A stretch of DNA of 64,000 nt from Paenibacillus segetis (GTDB lineage: Bacteria; Bacillota; Bacilli; Paenibacillales; Paenibacillaceae). The DNA is taken from positions 1 through 64,000 of the forward strand of contig NZ_BMFT01000003.1 in the NCBI RefSeq assembly GCF_014639155.1. Reading direction: 5' to 3'. The notes under the pieces are model-generated. The model searched no databases and was not told where the DNA came from. It worked only from the letters and a program-made list of their open reading frames with translations. Shown one piece after another: positions 49,472-58,941 of the stretch (position 1 is the first letter of the stretch; the number at the start of each line of letters is the position of its first letter). The position numbers and the translations under genes were made by a program.

Positions 49472-49720
49472 GACGACATTATCTTTGTCTTCCGATTGAA
49501 TGCTGCTGATAAGGACACCTCCCTTTTTTCGACTGTAATTTCAATTGTAGATTATAGCATAGACACCTACCCAGATGAAAATTCACGCCTACTCCAACAT
49601 ATTCGCCCATCCAGGAGCTTCCATTACATAAGCAACCAATGCAAAAAGAAAATTTACCCTTGCTTATTCCAGATAGATATGATAAAGTATTTTTTGCTTG
49701 AATTTTTTATTTCTGCATAT

Positions 49721-49794
<74 letters not shown>

Positions 49795-49800
49795 TAATAA

Positions 49801-49828
49801 AAAAGAGTCCACTTTGTGGGCTCTTTTT
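49801..49828 (+). terminator. Terminator of tRNA-Arg
   Basis: GAGTCCAC TTT GTGGGCTC stem (with one G-T pair) followed by TTTTT, starting six bases after the tRNA. Confidence 0.92.
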
Positions 49829-49955
49829 GACGTTCCAGGGGATGAGAACCCCAATTCGGGGTTCGTCGGAGCATGAACCTCGTTAGCAGTTACATCGCAG
49901 TCTCGACCGAAGGGAGAGTACCCCGACTGGGACGTTTGACGTTCCAGGGGATGAG
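49826..49955. repeat. 21-bp direct repeats beside tRNA-Arg
   Basis: TTTGACGTTCCAGGGGATGAG occurs at 49826-49846 and 49935-49955. The tRNA end CTGGGACGT (49787-49795) recurs at 49927-49935, abutting the second copy. A GAACCCC-AATTC-GGGGTTC hairpin (49846-49864) lies between. The remaining stretch to 50055 contains no gene I can support. Confidence 0.75.
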
Positions 49956-50055
49956 TACCTGAGTACCCCAGCGTACGCGGTTACCCGATGGTACGTTAGT
50001 TGTATTTTATACAGCTAAATTCATCTTTTGAAATAAACATAGGAGACTCGTCATT

Positions 50056-50799
50056 TTACGCCATCTTATCCTTACACCACTCCACCCATTCCATATCTAG
50101 CTTATGTAATCTGTTCTTAGATAGATTTTCCTTTAACATCCAGCGAATATCCTTGTTGTCATAATTTATCCACTGCTCAAATTCAACTTTTCCTTCTGTA
50201 GGGTATGCAGCTATAGCTACCGACCAACAGTAACCAAGTGCCTTTTTCAAAACTAGAGAACCCTCTTGATTTCTATTCTCCTCTACTAATAAAGATGAGG
50301 TCAGTCGATTTAATATAACAAATAATTGCTCCGCGTGCCCCTTATCTTTCAACAGCTTTGGCTCACACAGTGCCGCTGCCACTGCTCTTTGTACAAGCAA
50401 CCCATCACTGCTCCACAACATCATCTCAGATAGAAGCTGATCCATATGATGCTCACCATAAATTTGTAATGCCATCGCAACACTCTCTCTGATTCTCCAA
50501 CGAGAGTCTGCAGCATACTGTTTCAAATGAACCAGAACCTCTGCTTGACCCTGGGCTAACAACTTACCTAAACCGACAACTCCACACATCACAATAAAGT
50601 CATTTGGTGAATCTCCACTCATGTTCCCTTGTTGAAAATTCAAGAACCTTTGAAAATGCTCCTTATTGCCCATTTTAACCACGGTGTAGAGCAAGGTTAG
50701 GTTCGCACGGGGGCCCGGTAGACCCGAATGAAGCATTAAATAGGGCTCCCACTCAACTAAGGATAGTAAATCCTTTTTATATTCTTCCATTTGGCTCAT
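50056..50799 (-). CDS. HEAT-repeat-like protein of unknown function
   Basis: 247 residues, all helical, with repeated hairpins such as SRWRIRESVAMALQIYGEHHM (in parts, about 93-113) and SSDGLLVQRAVAAALCEPKLL (about 128-148). The pattern is that of HEAT repeats, reminiscent of AlkD-like DNA glycosylase folds, but I cannot identify catalytic residues. The ATG follows AAGGAGGTG. It stands alone between the tRNA repeats and the peptide-transport operon; no signal peptide. Function unassigned. Confidence 0.7.
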   Translation of the reverse strand: MSQMEEYKKDLLSLVEWEPYLMLHSGLPGPRANLTLLYTVVKMGNKEHFQRFLNFQQGNMSGDSPNDFIVMCGVVGLGKLLAQGQAEVLVHLKQYAADSRWRIRESVAMALQIYGEHHMDQLLSEMMLWSSDGLLVQRAVAAALCEPKLLKDKGHAEQLFVILNRLTSSLLVEENRNQEGSLVLKKALGYCWSVAIAAYPTEGKVEFEQWINYDNKDIRWMLKENLSKNRLHKLDMEWVEWCKDKMA

Positions 50800-50893
50800 A
50801 ACTTACACCTCCTTCTTTTACATTTTGAACCAAAATCTATCCAAGCAATATCTAATCCATCACACGTATTAAAACTGGAAAAATTACTACAAA

Positions 50894-50942
50894 CAAAAAA
50901 GCCACCCCTTCAGCAAAGGAATATTTGCTGTGAGGATAGCTC
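50894..50942 (-). terminator. Terminator of the dpp operon
   Basis: Minus-strand AGC..CCTCACAGCAAA pairs with TTTGCTGAAGGGGTGGCT, followed by TTTTTTGTTT, 24 bases after the dppC stop. Confidence 0.85.
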
Positions 50943-50965
50943 TTTTGGTATTCAATTACAACTAA

Positions 50966-51865
50966 TTAACTTTTCATTCGTGGATCCATAGCATCACGTA
51001 GACCATCACCCATAAGGTTAAAAGCTAGTACGGTTAACATGATCGATACCCCTGGGAAAATAACAGTCCACGGCGCAGTTTGGATGAATTGACGGGAGTC
51101 CGAGAGCATTTTTCCCCACTCTGGCGCAGGTGGCTGGGCACCCAGTCCAAGGAAACCAAGTGCAGCCGCTTCAATGATCGCTGTGGCAATACCTAACGTA
51201 CCTTGAACGATAATCGGCGTTAAGCTATTGGGCAGGATATGACGGATCAGGATCCCGCTGTTTTTCATACCAATCGCCCGCGCTGCGGTAATAAACTCCT
51301 CAGACTTGAGACTAAGCACTCTAGCCCTCACTAACCGACCATACGTCGGGATATTAATAATCGCGATAGCATAAAGTGCATTTTGCAGAGAAGGTCCCAA
51401 TATAGCTACAATCGCAATGGCTAATAATATACTCGGAAAAGCAAGTAAGATATCAAATACACGAGAGATGATCATATCGATCCATCTTCCGTAATATCCC
51501 GCTAATATCCCGAGTAATGTCCCCATAATGATAGAGCCCAAAACCGAAAATGCTCCTACCCATAGTGAGATTCTTGCCCCATACAATACCCTTGAAAGCA
51601 AATCGCGTCCAAGGTCATCTGTTCCAAATAAATGCGCCCAAGATGGTGGTTTCAAGCGACTACTCAACTCCTGAGCCTTGTAGTCATAAGGTGCGATCAA
51701 AGGGGCCAAGATGGCGATAACAATAAACAGGACAATCATTATAAGTCCAATCATCGCAATTTTATTCTTGCGGTAAGCCTTCCACGCATCACGCCAAGGT
51801 CCAGAAACTTTCTCCTCCGTTATAAGAGGGTTACCGTTATTAATATTTGTCATTAATTGAGCCAT
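50966..51865 (-). CDS. dppC: Peptide ABC transporter permease DppC
   Basis: Inner-membrane permease of a type-5 binding-protein-dependent peptide importer. 299 residues, with an N-terminal cytoplasmic segment, first helix (about 36-58), then the BPD-transport domain with the EAA loop EEFITAARAIGMKNSGILIRHILPN (in parts, about 188-212). Six helices predicted. The YDYKAQ segment and GADDLGRD-like GTDDLGRDLLSRVLYGAR (about 96-113) are typical of DppC/OppC. Last gene of the operon, 11 bases after dppB. Confidence 0.9.
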   Translation of the reverse strand: MAQLMTNINNGNPLITEEKVSGPWRDAWKAYRKNKIAMIGLIMIVLFIVIAILAPLIAPYDYKAQELSSRLKPPSWAHLFGTDDLGRDLLSRVLYGARISLWVGAFSVLGSIIMGTLLGILAGYYGRWIDMIISRVFDILLAFPSILLAIAIVAILGPSLQNALYAIAIINIPTYGRLVRARVLSLKSEEFITAARAIGMKNSGILIRHILPNSLTPIIVQGTLGIATAIIEAAALGFLGLGAQPPAPEWGKMLSDSRQFIQTAPWTVIFPGVSIMLTVLAFNLMGDGLRDAMDPRMKS

Positions 51866-51876
51866 GGTTTCCCTCC

Positions 51877-52881
51877 TTACCGATAGCGAATGCGCGGATC
51901 AACCGCAGCATACAACAAATCCACTATTAGATTGATCATGACAAAAATAAAGGCAATAATCAGAATCCCGGATTGAATGACCGGATAATCACGTGAACTG
52001 ATCGCTTCATAAATATATCGCCCTACGCCTGGCCAAGCGAAGATCGTTTCAGTGAGTACTGCCCCACCTAGCAAAGCGCCTGTCTGGAGGCCTATTACAG
52101 TCAGCACCGGGATAGATGCATTTTTCAGTGCATGTTTATAAACAACAATAAACTGAGATAAACCTTTGGCTTTGGCCGTTCTGACAAAATCAGAACCCAT
52201 AACCTCCAGCATGCTAGAACGAGTCATTCGGGCAATGACCGCCATCGGAATTGTCCCAAGCGCAACGCTGGGTAAAATCAAATGTTTGATTACCGTCCAC
52301 AACTGATTCCATTGTCCAGAGATGATCGTGTCGAGTACATACAAATTAGTAATGGATTCCACTGGGTTTCTTTGATCCATCCGTCCAATGGAGGGGAGCC
52401 AATGTAATTTTAATGCAAATATCCATTGCTCCATCAGTCCGAGCCAGAAAATCGGCATCGATACCCCAATAAGTGCAACTAGCATTGAGATGTAATCGAA
52501 CCAAGAATTTTGCTTCCAAGCACTTATAATCCCAGCATTAACTCCAAAGAAAATTGCAAACAACATTGCGGCTATAGTTAATTCAGCTGTTGCTGCCATA
52601 TAGGGCGTGATCTCTTTGGTAATCGGAATCTTTGTACGGATAGACTGCCCAAGATCTCCTTTGATTAGATCACCCATATAGGAGAAATATTGCTGATACC
52701 ACGGGTTATTCAAGCCGAGTTGTTCACGTAGAGCCTCCTTAGACTGCGCCGTCGCTTTTTGTCCAAGAATCGTCTCTGCAGGGTCTCCTGGGATGGCATG
52801 TATAATGGAGAACACAATAATCGTCATTCCAATCAGAACAGGAACCATGATCAATAATCGTTTTAATATATAAGACTTCAA
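51877..52881 (-). CDS. dppB: Peptide ABC transporter permease DppB
   Basis: Partner permease, 334 residues. Begins YILKRLLIMVPVLIGMTIIVF, the standard DppB/OppB N-terminal helix, with PGDPAETILG (about 31-40) and the EAA loop DFVRTAKAKGLSQFIVVYKHALKN (in parts, about 228-251). About six membrane helices. 36 bases after the binding-protein gene. Confidence 0.92.
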   Translation of the reverse strand: MKSYILKRLLIMVPVLIGMTIIVFSIIHAIPGDPAETILGQKATAQSKEALREQLGLNNPWYQQYFSYMGDLIKGDLGQSIRTKIPITKEITPYMAATAELTIAAMLFAIFFGVNAGIISAWKQNSWFDYISMLVALIGVSMPIFWLGLMEQWIFALKLHWLPSIGRMDQRNPVESITNLYVLDTIISGQWNQLWTVIKHLILPSVALGTIPMAVIARMTRSSMLEVMGSDFVRTAKAKGLSQFIVVYKHALKNASIPVLTVIGLQTGALLGGAVLTETIFAWPGVGRYIYEAISSRDYPVIQSGILIIAFIFVMINLIVDLLYAAVDPRIRYR

Positions 52882-52917
52882 GAAGGTTCACCTGCCACAG
52901 ACGTAATGTGTCACCTG

Positions 52918-54555
52918 TTATTCAAAATAAATATTACTGTAGTACTCGGTACCTGTTGGAGCTGGAACATAACCTTTCAAATTAGCCTTTGCCGCGAGAA
53001 GAGGTGTGGTATGGACTAATGGTATCCAAGGTGCATCTTCCTTAATGATCACTTGCGCTTGTTTATACAAATCAGCTCGCTTGCCCTGATCCGTCTCTTG
53101 TTGCGCCCCAGTCAAAAGTTCGTGAAGCTTATCATTGGCGTAATAACTATAGTTATTAGAAGGAATAGCATCCTTATCTAGTAGCGTATACAAGAAGTTG
53201 TCTGGGTCACCGTTATCTCCGGTCCATCCCAACATGAATATATCGTCTTTCTCACCTGCTTGAGCATCATCCAGATAAGTAGCCCATTCTGGGGATTCGA
53301 TCTTGGTCTTAACTCCTATTTTCTCGAAATCCGCTTGGATAACTTCAGCTACTTTCTTCCCGTCTGGCATATAAGGGCGAGATACCGGCATCGCATAGAA
53401 CGTTATTACTCCTGGTAGCCCATTCGGGTACCCAGCATCTGCTAGTAATTGTTTCGCTTTATCTAAGTCGTAGTCATAGTCCTTTATACTGTCGTTATAT
53501 CCCCAAAGTGATGGTGGCAGCGGATTGACCGCCGACACTGCCTGACCTGCGAAAAAGGCATCAATAATAGCTTGCTTGTTCACAGCATGACTCAATGCCT
53601 GTCTTACTTTGACATCGTCAAATGGTTTCTTCTTCAAGTTAAAACCAAGATATCCCACATTATTCGATGGACGTTCGATTAACTGTAAAGCAGTATTGCT
53701 TTTCAATGAAGCTAGATCATCTGGACTCAAGTCTTCCATCAGATCGATTTCTCCATTTTGCAGAGCATTGAAACGTGCCGAATTGTCCGGTATAGAGCGA
53801 ACAATCACTTTGTTTAGCTTAGGAAGTCCTGCCTTCCAATAGCTCGAATTTTTCTCTAGTGTGATAGAATCATTACGCTTCCATTCTTTGAATACAAATG
53901 GTCCTGTACCTACAGGTTCATTCTTAAAGTTCTCTTTCTTATCCTCAATAGCCTTCGGACTGCCAATCCCGAACGAAGTCATGGCTAGGTTTTGTAAGAA
54001 CGGGGCTTGCGGTTGATTAAGTGTAAATTCAACCGTAGATGCGTCGATTGCTTTGACTTCTTTGATGACTCGCTTTCCATCCGGGCCAAACATAGAATCA
54101 TAATAATCAAATGAGTCACCTTCGAATTTATATGGGCTTTTTGGATCATTCCAGCGATTAAAGTTAAAAACCACCGCGTCTGCATTAAACTCCGTACCGT
54201 CGTGGAATTTGACACCTTGACGAAGTTTAAAAGTGTACTTCAGTCCATCATCAGATACATTCCAACTTTCTGCCAAAGAACCTTGAACCTCCGTCGTCCC
54301 CTCCTTATATTCAAGCAAAGAATCGAATACTTGATGTGCGATTTTCAACGACTCGCCATCGGTTACGATTGAAGCATCTAGTGATGCCGAATCGCCCCCA
54401 CGACCAAGAATTAAAGTATCTTGTGACGACTTTGTAGCAGTGCTACCCTTATTGGTGCCTGCTTCATTCTTGCCATTGTCCTTGTTACCACATCCGCTAA
54501 GGGCAAACGCTGCTCCTAAGATCAAGATGAATACAAGACTTCTCCATCTCTTCAT
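52918..54555 (-). CDS. dppE: Peptide-binding lipoprotein (SBP family 5)
   Basis: Extracellular solute receptor of the importer. Type II signal with lipobox ALSGC (Cys about 22) and a Gly/Lys/Asn-rich linker, then an SBP_bac_5 domain (about 45-540): LAESWNVSDDGLKYTFKLRQGVKFHDG (in parts, about 94-120) and QALSHAVNKQAIIDAFFAG. 545 residues. Peptides are the likely ligand; nickel or other ligands cannot be excluded from sequence. A small hairpin (AAGCTG..CAGCTT) precedes it, which may raise its mRNA relative to the ATPases. Confidence 0.9.
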   Translation of the reverse strand: MKRWRSLVFILILGAAFALSGCGNKDNGKNEAGTNKGSTATKSSQDTLILGRGGDSASLDASIVTDGESLKIAHQVFDSLLEYKEGTTEVQGSLAESWNVSDDGLKYTFKLRQGVKFHDGTEFNADAVVFNFNRWNDPKSPYKFEGDSFDYYDSMFGPDGKRVIKEVKAIDASTVEFTLNQPQAPFLQNLAMTSFGIGSPKAIEDKKENFKNEPVGTGPFVFKEWKRNDSITLEKNSSYWKAGLPKLNKVIVRSIPDNSARFNALQNGEIDLMEDLSPDDLASLKSNTALQLIERPSNNVGYLGFNLKKKPFDDVKVRQALSHAVNKQAIIDAFFAGQAVSAVNPLPPSLWGYNDSIKDYDYDLDKAKQLLADAGYPNGLPGVITFYAMPVSRPYMPDGKKVAEVIQADFEKIGVKTKIESPEWATYLDDAQAGEKDDIFMLGWTGDNGDPDNFLYTLLDKDAIPSNNYSYYANDKLHELLTGAQQETDQGKRADLYKQAQVIIKEDAPWIPLVHTTPLLAAKANLKGYVPAPTGTEYYSNIYFE

Positions 54556-54633
54556 ATTGATTGCTCACTCCCTTTTATTAGATTTATTTGAAGCTGTACC
54601 TAGGTCAGCTTTAAACCAAAGGTTATTTCCAGA

Positions 54634-55605
54634 TCACTCGCCAAATAAATGACAGGCCGTTTGGTGTCCTAATTCGGTCTCTATTAATTGAGGACGATTC
54701 ATCTTGCACATATCCATTGCCTCTAGGCACCGTGTATGAAATGCACAACCCGCTGGTGCATTAGCTGGACTTGGTACTTCTCCTTGTAAAATGATCCGTT
54801 CCGGTCTAAAGTCAGGATCCGGCTCTGGCACGGAGGAAAGTAGCGCTTTAGTATAGGGGTGCTGCGGAGAAGCATACAGCTTCTCCTTGTCAGCTATCTC
54901 CACGATTCGCCCTAAATACATGACAGCCACTCTATCGCAAATATGTTTGACGACACTGAGATCATGAGCTATGAAAATATAGGTTAGACTGAATTCACTC
55001 TGCAGATCCTGCATCAAATTAATCACTTGTGATTGAATCGACACGTCTAGTGCAGAGACTGGTTCATCAGCGACAATCAGCTTCGGTTGCATAGACAAAG
55101 CTCTAGCAATGCCAATTCGCTGACGTTGTCCTCCTGAAAATTGATGCGGGTAGCGCTGAAGATGGACTTTAGTTAATCCAACTACTTCAATTAAACGATG
55201 TATGTGCTTCTTCCGCTCCTCAGCATTGCCAATCCGATGCACAATTAGCGGTTCTTCCAAAATTCGTTGTACGGTATGTCTTGGATCAAGTGATGAGAAA
55301 GGATCTTGAAATACAATTTGCATATCTCTACGTTTCTGGCGAAGTTGTTCTGTAGATAAAGCGGTAATATCTTCTCCATCAAATACAACTCGACCGGAGC
55401 TAGGCTCTATAAGGCGAAGTAACGAACGACCCGTTGTTGACTTACCACAACCACTCTCTCCTACCAACCCAAACGTCTCTCCTTTAAGAACTGAAAAGGA
55501 AATATCATCGACCGCTTTTACAAACTGTTGAGACTTACTAAAAAATCCTTTGGAAATGGGATAATATTTCTGCAAATGCTCGACTTGAAGTAAGGGTTCA
55601 CTCAT
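54634..55605 (-). CDS. dppF: Peptide ABC transporter ATP-binding protein DppF
   Basis: Second ATPase of the importer. Walker A GLVGESGCGKSTTGRSL (about 47-63), signature FSGGQRQRIGIARAL (about 151-165), Walker B KLIVADEPVSALDVS (about 173-187), and C-terminal oligopeptide-transporter extension with Cys residues (GCAFHTRCLEAMDMC, about 286-300). The ATG at 55605 is chosen (AGGAGGATAT upstream, ATGA overlap with dppD stop) over the codon at 55647. 323 residues. Confidence 0.94.
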   Translation of the reverse strand: MSEPLLQVEHLQKYYPISKGFFSKSQQFVKAVDDISFSVLKGETFGLVGESGCGKSTTGRSLLRLIEPSSGRVVFDGEDITALSTEQLRQKRRDMQIVFQDPFSSLDPRHTVQRILEEPLIVHRIGNAEERKKHIHRLIEVVGLTKVHLQRYPHQFSGGQRQRIGIARALSMQPKLIVADEPVSALDVSIQSQVINLMQDLQSEFSLTYIFIAHDLSVVKHICDRVAVMYLGRIVEIADKEKLYASPQHPYTKALLSSVPEPDPDFRPERIILQGEVPSPANAPAGCAFHTRCLEAMDMCKMNRPQLIETELGHQTACHLFGE

Positions 55606-56591
55606 ACGATATCCTCCTGTAAGGTTTCGTGTATCCAACATCGACAACTATGTTCTGAGGCGTATTCTTTAAGCTCTGGAAGTCGCTCTATACACACAGG
55701 CATCCTGCTAGGACAGCGCTCAGAAAACCGACACCCGATCATGGTTGTATTCAAAACAGGAACGTTACCAGGAATAGAATACAGTCTGTCTCTTGTTTCG
55801 CTCATGCGTGGGACCGATTGAATTAATCCTTGCGTATAAGGATGAAGTGGATTTTTAAATATATCGTGGACTGAACCTTCTTCTACTACTTTACCGGCGT
55901 ACATGACCGCTACCCTATCACACATCTCTGCAACAACTCCTAGATCATGTGTAATCAACATCACCGCAGTACCATTCTCTTCATTTAATTTCCGGATCAA
56001 ATCTAGGATTTGTGCCTGTATGGTGACGTCCAACGCAGTCGTTGGTTCATCCGCAATGAGTAGCTCCGGATTACACGAGATAGCCATCGCTATCATGACC
56101 CGTTGCCGCATCCCTCCCGATAATTGATGGGGATATTCATTGATAATCGCTTCTGGTCTGGCGATACCTACCTTTGCTAACATTTCAATCGTATGGAGTT
56201 TTGTATCTTTCTTGCTCAGCCCACGATGAAGCCGAACCGTCTCCCCAATTTGTTGTCCTACTGTAAATAGTGGATTTAGCGAGGTCATTGGCTCCTGAAA
56301 AATCATGGCTATCGCATCCCCACGTATTCGCCTCATCTCGTGCTCCTTTAGGGGGACGACATCACATCCTTTGAAATAAATAGATCCCCTAACGATTTTG
56401 CCTGGTGGGTCTGGGATAAGTTTCAAAACGGATAAAGAGGTAACACTTTTACCACAACCAGACTCTCCAACGATACCTAACACCTCTCCAGGATTAACAT
56501 ATAAATTCACACCATCAACCGCTGGGATTTCTCCACGATCTGTAAAGAAATGTGTACACAAATTCTCGATTCGCAAAATAGGTTCAACCAT
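55602..56591 (-). CDS. dppD: Peptide ABC transporter ATP-binding protein DppD
   Basis: First gene of dppD-dppF-dppE-dppB-dppC. Walker A GIVGESGCGKSVTSLS (about 39-54), signature LSGGMRQRVMIAMAIS (about 158-173), Walker B LLIADEPTTALDVT (about 179-192), and the C-terminal Cys motif GCRFSERCPSRMPVC (about 287-301) found in this subfamily, where some members bind an iron-sulfur cluster. 329 residues. Both ATPases precede the receptor and permeases. Confidence 0.94.
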   Translation of the reverse strand: MVEPILRIENLCTHFFTDRGEIPAVDGVNLYVNPGEVLGIVGESGCGKSVTSLSVLKLIPDPPGKIVRGSIYFKGCDVVPLKEHEMRRIRGDAIAMIFQEPMTSLNPLFTVGQQIGETVRLHRGLSKKDTKLHTIEMLAKVGIARPEAIINEYPHQLSGGMRQRVMIAMAISCNPELLIADEPTTALDVTIQAQILDLIRKLNEENGTAVMLITHDLGVVAEMCDRVAVMYAGKVVEEGSVHDIFKNPLHPYTQGLIQSVPRMSETRDRLYSIPGNVPVLNTTMIGCRFSERCPSRMPVCIERLPELKEYASEHSCRCWIHETLQEDIV

Positions 56592-56952
56592 AGCCGTATC
56601 CTCTTTTCATGAAATATCATGTCCGCAAATAAACGACATGTGTGTTTATTGGATCTGCCACTGTAATTGATTGAAGTTTATGTTGTCATTTTTTATTAGA
56701 TGGAAAATTCGACATAATTTGTGAAAGAGTTCTCATTGAAAGGACACATGTGCATATTCACTTTGGTACTGTGTCACAATGAAGTGTGAGTGTAAAAAAA
56801 GGAGTTCAGATTCATACGTTGCCTGAATCTTGGTTGTTTTTTAGAAGTATAGGTGGGAAGTTATTAAACAGAGGTCAAATCAATTTAAATCTAGTTTTCT
56901 ACAGCATATGCAAACAGTAGACTGTAATATTCTTCCCCCTAATAATTCAAAT
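56592..56952. other. Intergenic region before dppD
   Basis: Holds the dpp leader on the minus strand. It contains a CATGTC...GACATG inverted repeat (about 56607-56641) and the bidirectional-looking hairpin at 56794-56842. I cannot settle on a dpp promoter; no gene is visible. Confidence 0.5.
56794..56842. terminator. Hairpin flanked by A-run and T-run upstream of dppD
   Basis: AGATTCA (56808-56814) pairs with TGAATCT (56824-56830), with AAAAAAA before and TTTTTT after, so it could terminate transcription in either direction. On the minus strand it lies 200 bases before dppD and might attenuate the operon. Confidence 0.5.
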
Positions 56953-56982
56953 TTGAGATTCATCAAACAAATGAAGTACAAT
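56953..56982 (+). promoter_or_regulatory. Candidate promoter of the glutathione peroxidase gene
   Basis: -35 TTGAGA (56953-56958), 18-base spacer, -10 TACAAT (56977-56982), about 90 bases before the start codon. Confidence 0.55.
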
Positions 56983-56986
56983 AGAA

Positions 56987-56999
56987 CTTACTTAGTAAG
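56987..56999 (+). promoter_or_regulatory. Palindromic operator candidate after the gpx promoter
   Basis: CTTACT-T-AGTAAG is a perfect 6-1-6 inverted repeat lying at the expected transcription start. Position suggests a repressor site, perhaps for an oxidative-stress MarR/OhrR-type regulator, but the regulator is unknown. Confidence 0.45.
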
Positions 57000-57079
57000 C
57001 GTTTACTTCTATTTTGTTATTTGCTCAACATAATAGACATTTTGAGGGTACACTATCAAAATTTTTAGGAGGGATAAAT

Positions 57080-57577
57080 ATGAGTTTATCAAACGAAAAT
57101 ATTTATGATTTCGAGGTTCAAACAATTACTGGGGAAATGACAACACTTGAAGAATATAAAGGTAAGACTCTACTTATCGTGAACACGGCCAGCGGTTGTG
57201 GCTTAACTCCACATTACAAAGGACTGCAACAACTCTACAGCACCTATAAGGACCAAGGTCTCGTTGTTCTTGGTTTCCCATGTAATCAATTTGCGGGGCA
57301 AGAGCCAGGTACTGAAGCTGAAATAAAAGATTTCTGTGAATTAAATTATCAAGTAAGCTTCCCGCTCTTCGGAAAAATTGATGTTAAAGGTGAGAATGCA
57401 CATCCTCTGTTCAGATATCTTGTTGAGAACACTCCTGCTCCTTATCACACAGGAGATATTGAATGGAATTTCGTGAAGTTCCTGGTTGATCGTCATGGTC
57501 ATGTCATTAAGCAATTCTCAGCGCGCACAGAGCCGGAAGCATTAGAAGGTGATATCCAGCAACTTTTGGAGAAATAG
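57080..57577 (+). CDS. Glutathione peroxidase family protein (Cys type)
   Basis: Thiol peroxidase reducing hydroperoxides, probably thioredoxin- or bacillithiol-linked since Firmicutes lack glutathione. 165 residues with the peroxidatic site VNTASGCGLTPHYKGL (Cys about 36, codon TGT, not selenocysteine), GFPCNQFAGQEPG (about 63-75) and WNFVKFLVDRHG (about 130-141). These supply the Cys, Gln, Trp and Asn of the catalytic tetrad. The ATG at 57080 follows AGGAGGGAT; the open frame upstream is not needed. Similar to B. subtilis BsaA. Confidence 0.94.
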   Translation: MSLSNENIYDFEVQTITGEMTTLEEYKGKTLLIVNTASGCGLTPHYKGLQQLYSTYKDQGLVVLGFPCNQFAGQEPGTEAEIKDFCELNYQVSFPLFGKIDVKGENAHPLFRYLVENTPAPYHTGDIEWNFVKFLVDRHGHVIKQFSARTEPEALEGDIQQLLEK

Positions 57578-57610
57578 GAATTGTCCATTTCTAAAAAATA
57601 GAACAGGACT

Positions 57611-57650
57611 GCTGCAACTGGACACCATCTTTTCTTCTGTCAGTTGCAGC
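57611..57650. terminator. Hairpin between convergent gpx and ald
   Basis: GCTGCAACTG (57611-57620) pairs perfectly with CAGTTGCAGC (57641-57650) over a 20-base loop. No T-run follows on either strand, so efficiency is doubtful, but it is the only terminator-like structure between the two convergent genes. Confidence 0.45.
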
Positions 57651-57677
57651 TCCACCGTTCCTTAATTTCTCCAACAC

Positions 57678-58799
57678 CTAGCCACGTAGTGCGTGTTCAA
57701 CTGGAGTATGTGTATAGCCTAAGCTTTGGGCAACCGCCTCATTTGTCACCAATCCGTTCATTACATTGATTCCACGGGCGAGTGCCGCATTTGCGGTTGC
57801 ACTTGTTTGCAGTCCTTTGTTCGCTATTTGCAGCGCATACGGAATCGTAACGTTAGTCAATGCAAGTGTTGAAGTACGAGCGACTGCCCCTGGCATATTG
57901 GCTACGGCATAATGAATAACCCCGTGCTTAACATACGTCGGATTGCTATGGGTTGTTACATGATCAATCGTTTCAATAGATCCTCCTTGATCAATCGCTA
58001 CGTCCACAATAACCGAACCTTCTGACATCTGCTGAACCATATATTCCTTAACTAATTTCGGCGCACGTGCACCAGGAATGAGCACTGCCCCAACTAATAA
58101 ATCCGCCTTGATAATTTCCTGCTCCAAATGATAGGAGTCCGACATAATCGTCCGTACTCGACCACCGAAAATTTCATCAAGATACCGAAGCCGCGCGGCA
58201 TTCAAATCTAATAAGGTCACACGCGCACCCATACCTAAGGCAATTTTTGCCGCATTCGTGCCGACAACACCTCCGCCAACAATAACCACCTCTGCAGGTG
58301 CAACACCCGGAACCCCACCAAGTAAAATCCCTTTTCCACCATATGGTTTCTCTAGAAACTGTGCCCCCACTTGAACTGCCATTCTTCCTGCTATTTCACT
58401 CATCGGTGTCAGTAGTGGTAGCGATCCATCATCCAACTGCACTGTTTCGTAAGCTACGGCACTCACTTCATTCTTAACTAAAGCAGCTGTTAATTCTGCT
58501 TCAGGAGCTAAATGAAGATAAGTAAACAGAATTAATCCTTTACGAAGAAATCCATATTCCTCTGGCTGAGGTTCTTTTACTTTCATGATCATTTCGGCGG
58601 AAGACCATACTTCATCGGCAGTTGTTACTAGTTCTGCTCCTTTGTTCAAATATTCATTATCTGAAAAGCCACTCCCTAATCCTGCCCCTTGCTCAATCAA
58701 TACTTGATTTCCACCCTTGATCAATGTTTCAACTCCAGCTGGTGTTATCGCTACACGATTCTCATTATTTTTGATCTCTTTAGGAATGCCTACTCGCAT
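57678..58799 (-). CDS. ald: Alanine dehydrogenase
   Basis: NAD-dependent deamination of L-alanine to pyruvate, used in sporulation and nitrogen metabolism. Begins [20 protein letters not shown], with active-site Lys/His in the N-domain ([14 protein letters not shown], about 73-86; FTYLHLA, about 92-98), Rossmann motif [22 protein letters not shown] (in parts, about 168-189) and [20 protein letters not shown] (about 298-317). The ATG at 58799 has AAAGGAAG upstream; the ORF extends to 58925 without support. 373 residues. Confidence 0.96.
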   Translation of the reverse strand: MRVGIPKEIKNNENRVAITPAGVETLIKGGNQVLIEQGAGLGSGFSDNEYLNKGAELVTTADEVWSSAEMIMKVKEPQPEEYGFLRKGLILFTYLHLAPEAELTAALVKNEVSAVAYETVQLDDGSLPLLTPMSEIAGRMAVQVGAQFLEKPYGGKGILLGGVPGVAPAEVVIVGGGVVGTNAAKIALGMGARVTLLDLNAARLRYLDEIFGGRVRTIMSDSYHLEQEIIKADLLVGAVLIPGARAPKLVKEYMVQQMSEGSVIVDVAIDQGGSIETIDHVTTHSNPTYVKHGVIHYAVANMPGAVARTSTLALTNVTIPYALQIANKGLQTSATANAALARGINVMNGLVTNEAVAQSLGYTHTPVEHALRG

Positions 58800-58854
58800 G
58801 TTAAAAACTTCCTTTCGTATTTTGAAAGTTCGGACCGAAAAATAGGTATTTATT

Positions 58855-58868
58855 GGTAATATTTTACC
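58855..58868 (-). promoter_or_regulatory. Palindrome in the ald upstream region
   Basis: GGTAATATTTTACC, an inverted repeat GGTAA/TTACC, 56 bases before the ald start. A TATAAT lies further upstream (about 58912). Possibly an operator; the regulator is unknown. Confidence 0.35.
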
Positions 58869-58941
58869 ACATACCCTATTTAATCTCATTAGAGTTACCA
58901 TGTACATTATACAAAATTCACGCATAAGATTTTAGTTCCAC

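Noticed and set aside
49826-49955. A second, broken tRNA gene after tRNA-Arg
   Set aside because: Only a nine-base match to the tRNA end and a GGGGTTC fragment are present; no cloverleaf can be drawn.
57080-57577. Selenocysteine in the glutathione peroxidase
   Set aside because: The peroxidatic codon is TGT (Cys), not TGA.
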